A DNA stretch of 64,000 bases from Streptomyces misionensis (GTDB lineage: Bacteria > Actinomycetota > Actinomycetes > Streptomycetales > Streptomycetaceae): contig NZ_FNTD01000004.1 in the NCBI RefSeq assembly GCF_900104815.1, positions 6,075,001-6,139,000 of the forward strand. The letters are read 5' to 3'. Within the stretch, counting starts at the first letter, position 1. Each line of letters opens with the position of its first letter. Below, piece after piece: positions 31,605 through 39,513 of the stretch. The notes under the pieces are model-generated. The model did not search any database. It was not told where the DNA came from and worked only from the letters and a program-made list of their open reading frames with translations. Position numbers and translations under genes: made by a program.

Positions 31605-33173
31605 ATGACCGCCGTCCTCGCGGAGAGCGTCGCCCGGGCGCTGTGCGCCGACTGGGCCGAACAGGCCCAGGTCTCGTCCCGGACCGCCCACGGCTCCGCC
31701 GGCGCGGACACCCCGCTGCGCGAACTCTCTCACTGGGCCGCCACCTTGCGGCCGCAGGCCATCCCGTGCCGGGTGCTCAAGCTCGCCGCGAGCCAGGTGC
31801 TGTCGCAGATCGCCTCCATCCGCGCCGGACTCCAGCACCCGCTCGGCCGCAAGCTGGTGGCCGCCTTCGGGCACCCCATGCAGCGCGACCCCCGGCAGGC
31901 CGCCGGCGTCTTCGCCGCGCTCGGCTCCTGGCTCAACCTCGACGACACCGCGTACGCCGGACACCTGTCCAACTCCACCGTCGCCGTCCCGCTCGCCTTC
32001 GCCTACGCCCGCCGCCTGGACGGCCTGTCCCTGCTGACCTCGGTGGTCGTGGCCAACGAGTGCGCGGCCCGCATCACCGCCTCCGCGACCCTCGGCCCGC
32101 TGCGCGGCCAGAGCGCCGTGCACACCCACCTGGCCGGCGCGGTCGCCGGCCGGCTGCACTGCGACCGGGCCCCGGCGAGCCTGTACGAGAACGCCTTCGG
32201 GCTGGCCTTCGCCATGCCCAACTGGCCCCTGATGCGCGCCTTCCTGGCCAGCGACGCCCGGCTGTTCAACACCTTCACCCCGGTGCGCACGGCGATGGAC
32301 GCCTGCGACGCGGCCTACGCGGGGCTGCGCGGGGCGCCCGACATCATGGAGCACAGCGACGGCTTCCTCGCCCGCTTCGCCACCGTGCCGCTGCCGCAGG
32401 CGGTCGCCAAGGGCCTCGGCCGCCGCTGGCACACCGACACCCTCTCCTTCAAGATGCACCCCGGCGGACCCGGCATCGACGCGGCCGTGGACTGCGCCGC
32501 CGAGATCCACCGCGAACTGGGCCCGCTGCGACCGCGGGACGTCGCCGAGGTCGTGGTGGAGGCGTCCCTCTACACCCTGTTCGCGGGGGAGCGGGCCGCC
32601 GCCTACGTCACCGGCCCCGGCTCCCCGCTCGGCGCACTGGTCCTCGACGTCCCCTACCCCGTGGCCACCACCCTGCTCACCGGCGAGTTCTCGGTGGACG
32701 ACTTCTCCTCCCCGCACGTGGACGACCTCGACCGCTGGGCCCTGGCCAAGCGGATCCGGCTGGAGCACGACACCGAGATGACCCGCGAACTCTTCCTGTC
32801 CGACGCCCCGTTCGGCGAGGCGGTGCGGGAGGCGGGCGACCTGGCCGTGCCGTGGCTGCGCGGCTTCGGCGGCGACGAACTCGTGGACCTGGTGGGTGCG
32901 GCACGGGCCGACGACCGCGACTTCTCCCGCTCCACCAAGGCCACCGGCGCCCGGGTCACCGTCCGCCTCACCGACGGCCGCGTCGTCTCCCGCACCCGGC
33001 TGATCCCGGTCGGCGCCGCGGGCCCGGAGACCCGCGCCCACCACACCGACCTGGTCCGCGAGAAGTTCCTCGCGGTGGGCGGCCCCCAGGAGGTCGCCGA
33101 CACGGTGGACCGCCTCCACCGGATGCGCCCGCGGGCGGTACGCCGGTGGATCGAGACGGCGTTCCTGGACTGA
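31605..33173 (+). CDS. MmgE/PrpD-family dehydratase, VlmK-like
   Basis: 522 residues. Recognisable MmgE/PrpD parts include the N-terminal helical domain with LSHWAATLRPQAIPCRVLKLA, the mid-segment RWHTDTLSFKMHPGGPGIDAAVDCAAEIHRE and a C-terminal GARVTVRLTDGRVVS. PrpD itself dehydrates 2-methylcitrate, whereas VlmK of this family completes the dehydration of phosphorylated valanimycin hydrate. Pairing with the VlmJ-like kinase at 30149 supports elimination of a phosphorylated seryl hydroxyl to give an alkenyl (acrylate- or vinyl-type) group. GGAAGG precedes ATG 31605. It is the last recognisable gene of the cluster on this side. Confidence 0.88.
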   Translation: MTAVLAESVARALCADWAEQAQVSSRTAHGSAGADTPLRELSHWAATLRPQAIPCRVLKLAASQVLSQIASIRAGLQHPLGRKLVAAFGHPMQRDPRQAAGVFAALGSWLNLDDTAYAGHLSNSTVAVPLAFAYARRLDGLSLLTSVVVANECAARITASATLGPLRGQSAVHTHLAGAVAGRLHCDRAPASLYENAFGLAFAMPNWPLMRAFLASDARLFNTFTPVRTAMDACDAAYAGLRGAPDIMEHSDGFLARFATVPLPQAVAKGLGRRWHTDTLSFKMHPGGPGIDAAVDCAAEIHRELGPLRPRDVAEVVVEASLYTLFAGERAAAYVTGPGSPLGALVLDVPYPVATTLLTGEFSVDDFSSPHVDDLDRWALAKRIRLEHDTEMTRELFLSDAPFGEAVREAGDLAVPWLRGFGGDELVDLVGAARADDRDFSRSTKATGARVTVRLTDGRVVSRTRLIPVGAAGPETRAHHTDLVREKFLAVGGPQEVADTVDRLHRMRPRAVRRWIETAFLD

Positions 33174-33336
33174 CCGGCGGCACGGCCAAGAACCCCGACC
33201 GGTCACCTCGCGCCACGGGCAGAAGGCGGCGCGGGGGCCGGTCGCGGCGACGCGCGGTGATTGTCCACCAGGCTCAACAGGGCGATGTCGAAGGGACCTG
33301 AGTGCCCCGGCGCCCTCGCGACTGGAGGGTGGACGC

Positions 33337-34122
33337 TCAGTCCCGGCGCGCGGGCGTCGCCAGCGGAGGCCGGCGCAGCGTGGCCACGAACTTGTACCGC
33401 GACCCCCGGTAGACCGCCCGCACCCACTCCACCGCAGACCCCTCCGCGTCCCGCGAGTGCCGCGACAGCAGCAGCATCGGCAGGCCCACGTCGGTCGCCA
33501 GCAACTCCGCCTCCCGGGGAGTCGACAGGGACGTCTCGATCGTCTCGTCGGCCGACGTCAGCCGCACCCCGTAGACCTCCGCGAGCGCGGTGTAGAGGGA
33601 GGGGCAGGAGTCCAGCACGCCGCGCAGCCCGGGAAAGCGCCGGGCCGACAGATGCGTCGTCTCGATCGCCATCGGCTCCCCGCTGGCCAGCCGCAGCCGC
33701 TCGATCCGCAGCACGGGCTCCCCGACCGCGATGTCCAGCAGTTCCGCCAGTCGCGCGTCCGCCGGCACCTCCCCGACGTCGAGGACCTGCGAGGCCGGTG
33801 CCAGCCCCTGTGCCCGCATGTCCTCGGTGTGCGAGGTCAGCTGGAGGGTGCGGTACAGCTTCGGCTGCGCCACGAACGTGCCCTTGCCCTGGATGCGGTC
33901 CAGCCGACCCTCGCCGACCAGTTCCTGGAGCGCCTGGCGCACGGTGGTCCGGGACGTGTCGAACCGCACGGCGAGCAGCCGTTCCGCCGGTACCGCGCAA
34001 CCGGGCTGCAGCGCGTCGGTCATGGCGAGCAACTGCTGCTTGATCCGGTAGTACTTCGGCACGCGCGCGCTGCGGCCGGCCGGCCCCCCGCGCGGCTGGC
34101 CGCTGCTGACGTCGGTGGTCAT
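33337..34122 (-). CDS. dasR: GntR/HutC-family regulator DasR
   Basis: 261 residues: N-terminal winged helix ([50 protein letters not shown]) followed by a UbiC-type effector domain ([36 protein letters not shown]). These segments match my memory of streptomycete DasR closely, and the gene is divergent from a dasABC-like operon with dre boxes between them. DasR senses glucosamine-6-phosphate and represses chitin/GlcNAc uptake genes and, in S. coelicolor, antibiotic pathway regulators. The minus-strand -10 TATAAC and a dre box over its -35 suggest autoregulation. A DasR paralogue cannot be excluded without the rest of the genome. Confidence 0.85.
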   Translation of the reverse strand: MTTDVSSGQPRGGPAGRSARVPKYYRIKQQLLAMTDALQPGCAVPAERLLAVRFDTSRTTVRQALQELVGEGRLDRIQGKGTFVAQPKLYRTLQLTSHTEDMRAQGLAPASQVLDVGEVPADARLAELLDIAVGEPVLRIERLRLASGEPMAIETTHLSARRFPGLRGVLDSCPSLYTALAEVYGVRLTSADETIETSLSTPREAELLATDVGLPMLLLSRHSRDAEGSAVEWVRAVYRGSRYKFVATLRRPPLATPARRD

Positions 34123-34154
34123 GCCTGCCTTCCCGGCTGTGTCGATGGGCTCCC

Positions 34155-34190
34155 GTTATAGCGACCAAGTGCCCTATGGTCTAGTCCAAA
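34155..34190 (-). promoter_or_regulatory. dasR promoter with overlapping dre box
   Basis: On the minus strand TATAAC (34160-34155) is a good -10. The 16-bp element TATGGTCTAGTCCAAA (34175-34190) matches the dre core TGGTCTAGaCCA with one change and covers the -35 position (TAGACC, 34183-34178). The leader to ATG 34122 is about 26 bases. Confidence 0.7.
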
Positions 34191-34302
34191 AGAACGGGCC
34201 GGGCGAAAGGGACGGATGCGGACGCGGGCCCGGGCACCGAAGCGGACGAAAGCACTCCGGTGACTTTCTCGTAACGGCCTCCATCCGCCTCCGGGACCAC
34301 CC

Positions 34303-34354
34303 TTGACACCCCGAAAGGTCTAGGCCAAGCTCCACCGTACTGGTCTACACCATT
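34303..34354 (+). promoter_or_regulatory. dasA promoter with two dre boxes
   Basis: TTGACA (34303-34308), 17 bp, CAAGCT (34326-34331) form a vegetative-type promoter. One dre-like box (core GGTCTAGGCC, 34317-34326) lies between -35 and -10. A second, ACTGGTCTACACCATT (34339-34354), covers the predicted start site. Binding at either site would block transcription. Confidence 0.75.
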
Positions 34355-34447
34355 AGTGGCCAGGTCCCGAGCCCTACGTGCAACAGCGTCGTACGCAGGT
34401 CACCGCCGAGGGCGTGGGGGGTTAGTGGCATCCCTGAGGAGGGTGGC

Positions 34448-35725
34448 GTGAAGCGCAAGCTCGCAGCCGCGATAGTGATCGCGGGCATGATGGTCTCCGT
34501 TGCGGCGTGCGGCGGGAGCAAGAGCGACGACAGCAAGGACGCGGGTCCGGACAGCTGGAAGGGCCAGACGCTGACCGTCTGGACGATGGACGGCTCCGCG
34601 CCCGAGCAGTGGACCAAGGACGTCCAGGCCGCCTTCGAGAAGAAGACCGGCGCCAGGGTGAAGTTCGAGATCCAGAAGTGGGACGGGATCCAGCAGAAGA
34701 TCACCACCGCCCTCTCGGAGGACAACCCGCCGGACGTCCTGGAGGTCGGCAACACCCAGACCCCCGCCTACGCCTCCACCGGCGGCCTCGCCGACCTCAG
34801 CGACGTCAAGAAGGCCGTCGGCGCCGACTGGACCGCCTCCGTCTCCCAGTCCTCCGTCTTCGACGGCAAGCAGTACGCCGCCCCCTGGTACTTCGCCAAC
34901 CGCGTCGTCATCTACAACAAGAAGATCTGGTCCCAGGCCGGCATCACGTCCACGCCGAAGACCCGTGACGAGTTCTTCAAGGACCTGGACACCATCGGCA
35001 AGAAGACGGACGCCGAGCCGATCTACCTGCCTGGCCAGAACTGGTACTTCCTGGACGGCCTGATCGTCGGCCAGGGCGGCGACCTGGTGAAGAGGCAGGG
35101 CGACAAGTACGTCTCCAACCTCGCCGACCCCAAGGTGAGCGCGGCCATGGAGATCTACAAGAAGTACGCCTCCTACTCCAAGGCCCCCAAGGACAAGGAC
35201 GAGGCCACCCCGCAGCAGGCGACGGTCTTCGCCAAGGGCAAGACCGGTGCCTTCATCGGCATGGGCTGGGAGGCCGCCACCGCCATCCAGGCCAACAAGG
35301 CCATCGAGAAGGACCTCGGCTACTTCACCATCCCGGGCGCCACCGCGGACAAGCCCGAGGGCGTCTTCCTCGGCGGCTCCAACCTGGCCGTCGCCCAGAA
35401 CAGCAAGAAGCAGTCCCTGGCCAAGGAGTTCCTGAAGGTCGCCCTGTCCGACCAGTACGAGGGCGAGCTGGCCAAGCTCAGCGGCGTCATCCCGAACAAG
35501 GAGTCCCTGGAGAGCAACCTCAAGGGCAACGGCGCCGCCGAGGCCGCGGCCCCGGGCGCCGCGGTCGGCGGCACCACCCCGCTGATCCCCGAGTGGGCCG
35601 CGGTGGAGAACACCCCGAACCCCATCAAGTCGTACATGACCGCCGTGCTGAACGGTAAGTCCCCGGCCGCCGCCGCCAAGGACGTCGAGGGCCAGATCAA
35701 CGAGCGTCTGGCCCAGCAGAACTAG
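34448..35725 (+). CDS. dasA: Sugar-binding lipoprotein of ABC transporter (DasA-like)
   Basis: 425 residues. A signal peptide ends in the lipobox VSVAACGG with the acylated Cys near residue 20. The mature part is a family 1 solute-binding protein with LTVWTMDGSAPEQWTKDV, PDVLEVGNTQTPAYA and FIGMGWEAATA. The start is GTG 34448 after GAGGAGGG. Position divergent from dasR and ahead of two permease genes supports DasA, the binding protein for chitobiose/chitooligosaccharides. No ATPase gene is in the operon, as expected because a shared MsiK-type ATPase serves these systems in Streptomyces. Confidence 0.82.
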   Translation: MKRKLAAAIVIAGMMVSVAACGGSKSDDSKDAGPDSWKGQTLTVWTMDGSAPEQWTKDVQAAFEKKTGARVKFEIQKWDGIQQKITTALSEDNPPDVLEVGNTQTPAYASTGGLADLSDVKKAVGADWTASVSQSSVFDGKQYAAPWYFANRVVIYNKKIWSQAGITSTPKTRDEFFKDLDTIGKKTDAEPIYLPGQNWYFLDGLIVGQGGDLVKRQGDKYVSNLADPKVSAAMEIYKKYASYSKAPKDKDEATPQQATVFAKGKTGAFIGMGWEAATAIQANKAIEKDLGYFTIPGATADKPEGVFLGGSNLAVAQNSKKQSLAKEFLKVALSDQYEGELAKLSGVIPNKESLESNLKGNGAAEAAAPGAAVGGTTPLIPEWAAVENTPNPIKSYMTAVLNGKSPAAAAKDVEGQINERLAQQN

Positions 35726-35837
35726 TCCCACGCCGGGGGCGTCACCGCGACGCCCCCGGCTCACCTGCGCCGTGCGCGTTCCCCTGGCGCCCGCAGGGCA
35801 CACGAATGCCGTACGGCCACGGAAGAGATGACGACTC

Positions 35838-36836
35838 ATGTCAGTGCAGACCGAAGGCACGGACACGGCCGGGGAGCCCGCTGTCCGCAAGGCCCGGGTG
35901 CCGGCGCCCCCGCGCGGTGAGGCCGGCGCCTCCCGGTCCGCGGCCGGCCGTGCCGCCGCCGCCCCCTATCTCCTCCTGCTGCCCGCGCTGGCGGCCACAC
36001 TGGTCCTGCTGGGCTGGCCGCTGGTCAAGAACGGCATGCTGTCGTTCCAGAACCTCAACCCGCGGCAGCTCATCCAGCACCTCACCGAGTGGAACGGCTT
36101 CCACAACTACCAGCAGGTCCTGACCGGTTCGGACTTCTGGAAGGTCGTCGAGCGCTCGGTCTTCTTCACCGCCGCCAACGTCGTCCTGATCATGGTGATC
36201 GGCACCCTGACCGGACTGCTGCTGGCCCGCCTCGGCAAGAAGATGCGCCTCACCCTCCTGGTGGGCCTCGTGCTCGCCTGGGCCATGCCCGTCATCGCCG
36301 CCACCACCGTCTACCAGTGGCTGTTCGCCCAGCGCTTCGGCGTCGTCAACTGGGTCCTGGACAAGCTGGGCTGGCACTCGATGGCCGACTACAACTGGAT
36401 GGGCGGCCAGTTCTCCACGTTCTTCGTGATCGTCGTGCTCATCGTGTGGCAGTCGGTCCCGTTCGTCGCGATCAACCTGTACGCCGCCACCACCACCATC
36501 CCCAAGGAACTGTACGAGGCGGCGTCCCTGGACGGCGCCGGCGCCTGGCAGAGCTTCACCTCCGTGACCCTGCCCTTCCTGCGGCCCTTCCTCTACTCCA
36601 CGACCTTCCTCGAGGTCATCTGGGTCTTCAAGGCGTTCCCGCAGGTCTTCGCCATGAACGAGGGCGGTCCCGACCGGCTCACCGAGACCCTGCCGATCTA
36701 CGCCTACGTCGAGGGCGTCGGCAACCAGCACTTCGGGGTCGGCGCGGCGATCTCCTTCCTGACCATCCTGGTGCTGCTCGTCATCACCTCGTACTACCTG
36801 CGCATGGTGCTCAAGCAAGAGGAGGACGAGCTGTGA
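35838..36836 (+). CDS. dasB: ABC sugar permease (DasB-like)
   Basis: 332 residues and six membrane segments, after a charged cytoplasmic N-terminus of about 40 residues. The cytoplasmic EAA loop reads ELYEAASLDGAGAWQSFTSV, followed by TLPFLRP, as in MalF-type permeases. The reading frame ends in a GTGA overlap with the next permease gene, so the pair is coupled. It is part of the dasABC-like transporter. Confidence 0.85.
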   Translation: MSVQTEGTDTAGEPAVRKARVPAPPRGEAGASRSAAGRAAAAPYLLLLPALAATLVLLGWPLVKNGMLSFQNLNPRQLIQHLTEWNGFHNYQQVLTGSDFWKVVERSVFFTAANVVLIMVIGTLTGLLLARLGKKMRLTLLVGLVLAWAMPVIAATTVYQWLFAQRFGVVNWVLDKLGWHSMADYNWMGGQFSTFFVIVVLIVWQSVPFVAINLYAATTTIPKELYEAASLDGAGAWQSFTSVTLPFLRPFLYSTTFLEVIWVFKAFPQVFAMNEGGPDRLTETLPIYAYVEGVGNQHFGVGAAISFLTILVLLVITSYYLRMVLKQEEDEL

Positions 36837-37663
36837 AGCGCTCGCTCTTCGGCCGTATCTGGCCCAACGCGACCGCCGTCGTCCTCTTCGTCGGCTTCGT
36901 GTTCCCCGTCTACTGGATGTTCGCCACGGCCTTCAAGCCGACCGGCGACATCATCACCGAGAACCCGGTGTGGTTCCCCACCCACGTCACCTTCGGCCAC
37001 TTCGACAAGGCGGTCCACGCGGACCACTTCTGGACGCTGGTCGTCAACTCCGTCACCGTGACGCTCTGTTCGGTGGTGCTGTCGCTCGTCATCGCCCTGT
37101 TCGCCTCGTTCGCGCTCGCCCGGATGCGGTTCAAGGGCCGGCGCGGGTTCATCATCACGTTCATGCTGGCGCAGATGGCCCCCTGGGAGGTCATGATCAT
37201 CGCCATCTACATGATCGTGCGCGACGGCGACATGCTGAACAGCCTGGTGCCGCTCACCGTCTTCTACGCGATGATGGTGCTGCCCCTCACCGTCCTGACG
37301 CTGCGCGGCTACATCGCCGCCGTGCCGAAGGAGCTGGAGGAGTCGGCGATGGTCGACGGCTGCACCCGCGTCCAGGCCTTCCGCAAGGTGATCTTCCCGC
37401 TGCTCGCGCCCGGTCTGATGGCCACCTCGCTGTTCGGGTTCATCACCGCCTGGAACGAGTTCCCGCTGGTCCTGATCCTCAACAAGGACATCGAGAAGCA
37501 GACCCTGCCGCTGTGGCTGTCCCAGTTCCAGACCGCCTTCGGCGACGACTGGGGCGCCACCATGGCCGCGTCGTCCCTGTTCGCGCTGCCCATCCTGATC
37601 CTCTTCATCTTCCTGCAACGCAAGGCTGTCAGCGGTCTGACCGACGGCGCCGTGAAGGGATGA
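36833..37663 (+). CDS. dasC: ABC sugar permease (DasC-like)
   Basis: 276 residues, MalG-type. The EAA loop reads ELEESAMVDGCTRVQAFRKV followed by IFPLLAPG, and FITAWNEFPLVLIL is the typical C-terminal helix. The start is GTG 36833, overlapping the preceding stop; the longer same-frame reading upstream lies inside the other permease and is not coding. It is followed after seven bases by the hexosaminidase gene. Confidence 0.86.
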   Translation: MKRSLFGRIWPNATAVVLFVGFVFPVYWMFATAFKPTGDIITENPVWFPTHVTFGHFDKAVHADHFWTLVVNSVTVTLCSVVLSLVIALFASFALARMRFKGRRGFIITFMLAQMAPWEVMIIAIYMIVRDGDMLNSLVPLTVFYAMMVLPLTVLTLRGYIAAVPKELEESAMVDGCTRVQAFRKVIFPLLAPGLMATSLFGFITAWNEFPLVLILNKDIEKQTLPLWLSQFQTAFGDDWGATMAASSLFALPILILFIFLQRKAVSGLTDGAVKG

Positions 37664-37670
37664 CGCCCCC

Positions 37671-39182
37671 ATGACCACACTCGCCACCACCGGGTCCGGC
37701 AGCGGCTCCGCCGCGGGCGACACCCTCACCCGGGACGCCCTCGCGGTGCTGCAACCGGGGTTCGCCGGCACCACCGTCCCCGACTGGGTGCGCCGCCGCC
37801 TGGGGGAGGGCCTCGCCTCCGTCGCCCTGTTCGGCCGCAACGTCGTCGACGAGGCCCAGGTCACCGCGCTGACCGCGCAGCTGCGCGCGGAGCGGGACGA
37901 CCTGCTGATCGCCATCGACGAGGAGAGCGGTGACGTCACGCGCCTCGACGTGCGCACCGGCTCCGCCCTCCCCGGCAACCACGCCCTCGGCGCCGTCGAC
38001 GACCCGGACCTGACCCGTGCCGTCTCCCGCGAGCTGGGCCGCCGCCTCGCCGCCTGCGGCGTCAACTTCGACTGGGCGCCCTCCGCCGACGTCAACGCCA
38101 ACCCGGACAACCCCGTCATCGGTGTCCGCTCCTTCGGCGCCGACACCGACCTGGTCGCCCGGCACACCGCCGCCTGGGTCGAGGGGCTCCAGTCCACCGG
38201 CGTCGCCGCCTGCACCAAGCACTTCCCGGGTCACGGCGACACCAACGTCGACTCGCACCACGTCGTCCCCCGCATCGACGTCGACGCGGAGACCCTCTTC
38301 GCCCGCGAACTGCCCCCGTTCCGCGCGGCGATCGCCGCCGGCACCCGGGCGATCATGAGCGCGCACATCCTCGTCCCGGCCCTGGACCCGGACCGCCCCG
38401 GCACCCTCTCCCCGCGCGTGCTGACCGAGCTGCTGCGTGGCGAACTCGGCTACCAGGGGCTGATCGTCACCGACGGCATCGACATGCACGCGATCTCCGG
38501 CACCTACGGCATGGCGCACGGCGTCGTCCTCGCCATCGCGGCCGGCGCCGACGCCATCTGCGTGGGCGGCGGACCGTCCGACGAGGGCACCGTGCTCGAA
38601 CTGCGGGACGCGCTGGTGGCCGCCGTACGCTCCGGCGAACTGCCCGAGGAGCGGCTCGCCGACGCGGCCGCCCGGGTGCGCGAGCTGGCGAGCTGGACCG
38701 CCGCCGCGCGCGGCGACGCGGCGAAGACGGAACCCGCGCCGGAGATCGGTCTGACCGCGGCCCGCCGCGCGGTGCGCGTGACCCGGTCCGGGCCGGCCGC
38801 GCCCGTCGACGCGCCCGTGTACGTGGCCCAGTTCAACCCCGAACCCAATATCGCCGTCGGCGACCAGACCCCCTGGGGCGTCGCCGACGAGCTGCGGCGG
38901 CTGCTGCCCGGCAGCAGTGCCGGCTCCTTCACCGGCGCGGACGCGGGCGCCCTCGCCCTCGCCGCCGCCGACGGCCGCCGGATCGTCGCCGTGGTCCGCG
39001 ACGAACACCGCCACGACTGGATGCGCACCGCCCTCGACACCCTGCTCGCCGCCCGCCCCGACACCGTCGTCGTGGAGATGGGCCTGCCCGGCGCCGCCCC
39101 GCGCGGTGCCCTGCACATCGCCACCTACGGCGCCGCCCGCGTCTGCGGCGTCGCGGCCGCCGAGGCCGTCGTCGCGGGCTGA
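37671..39182 (+). CDS. GH3 beta-N-acetylhexosaminidase (DasD/NagZ-like)
   Basis: 503 residues. The GH3 NagZ signature is present as CTKHFPGHGDTNVDSHH (catalytic Asp/His loop). The nucleophile aspartate is in GLIVTDGIDMHAISG, and a C-terminal alpha/beta extension is present. There is no signal peptide, so it acts inside the cell, probably splitting imported chitobiose or muropeptide-derived sugars to GlcNAc. It sits at the end of the das operon, the position described for dasD. It is immediately followed by a structured repeat array instead of an ordinary terminator. Confidence 0.88.
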   Translation: MTTLATTGSGSGSAAGDTLTRDALAVLQPGFAGTTVPDWVRRRLGEGLASVALFGRNVVDEAQVTALTAQLRAERDDLLIAIDEESGDVTRLDVRTGSALPGNHALGAVDDPDLTRAVSRELGRRLAACGVNFDWAPSADVNANPDNPVIGVRSFGADTDLVARHTAAWVEGLQSTGVAACTKHFPGHGDTNVDSHHVVPRIDVDAETLFARELPPFRAAIAAGTRAIMSAHILVPALDPDRPGTLSPRVLTELLRGELGYQGLIVTDGIDMHAISGTYGMAHGVVLAIAAGADAICVGGGPSDEGTVLELRDALVAAVRSGELPEERLADAAARVRELASWTAAARGDAAKTEPAPEIGLTAARRAVRVTRSGPAAPVDAPVYVAQFNPEPNIAVGDQTPWGVADELRRLLPGSSAGSFTGADAGALALAAADGRRIVAVVRDEHRHDWMRTALDTLLAARPDTVVVEMGLPGAAPRGALHIATYGAARVCGVAAAEAVVAG

Positions 39183-39197
39183 GCCCCGCCCCACCCC

Positions 39198-39359
39198 GGC
39201 GGGGACCGCCCGCCCCGGTCCGGCGGGGACCGCGTCTCCGCCCCGAGTCCGGTGAGGATCGCCTCCTCGCCCGCAGTTCCGGCGGGGACCGTCGTCCTCG
39301 CCCCGAGTCCGGTGAGGATCGCTTCCTCACCCCCACCCGGCGGGGACCGTGTCCCCGCC
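39198..39359. repeat. Array of six tandem hairpins, about 30-bp period
   Basis: Six imperfect copies of a CCGGYGRGGAYCGY unit each form their own short hairpin. They are H1 39198-39214, H2 39222-39242, H3 39251-39271, H4 39281-39302, H5 39311-39331 and H6 39339-39359. The left arm is GGCGGGGAC in H2, H4 and H6 but GGTGAGGA in H3 and H5. The right arm changes to match: GTCCCCGCC in H6, TCCTCACC in H5, with wobble pairs in H2-H4. The copies starting at 39239 and 39299 are nearly identical over 30 bases. The array follows the das operon and may act as a stacked terminator or RNA-stability element. Confidence 0.8.
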
Positions 39360-39513
39360 CCGCACGGCCGTCGCCCGTCCCCCACACGCCCGACCGGCGG
39401 GCGGCGGCCGCCCTCCACGCCTTTCAGGGAACCTGGTGGCCCTCTCGCGCCCCGGCGCATGCCACCGGCACATGTCTCACCGCCATCCGCATCCGTCATC
39501 CCGGAGTGCCCGC

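Noticed and set aside
1093..33173. Ordinary lipid/fatty-acid or siderophore cluster
   Set aside because: SerRS, VlmB-, VlmO-, VlmJ- and VlmK-like genes would be unexplained. Together they point to N-N bond chemistry.
33174..33336. Terminator between the PrpD-like gene and dasR
   Set aside because: Only a weak 7-bp inverted repeat (TGACCGG/CCGGTCA, 33171-33205) with a long loop that begins within the stop codon. Not convincing enough to list.
34448..39182. NgcEFG GlcNAc transporter instead of DasABC
   Set aside because: The binding protein has an ordinary lipoprotein signal, and the operon is divergent from a DasR-type gene with dre boxes and followed by a GH3 hexosaminidase, which fits das better.
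39198..39359. CRISPR-like array
   Set aside because: Units are about 30 bp with no separate unique spacers, each unit is itself a hairpin with varying arms, and no cas genes are present.
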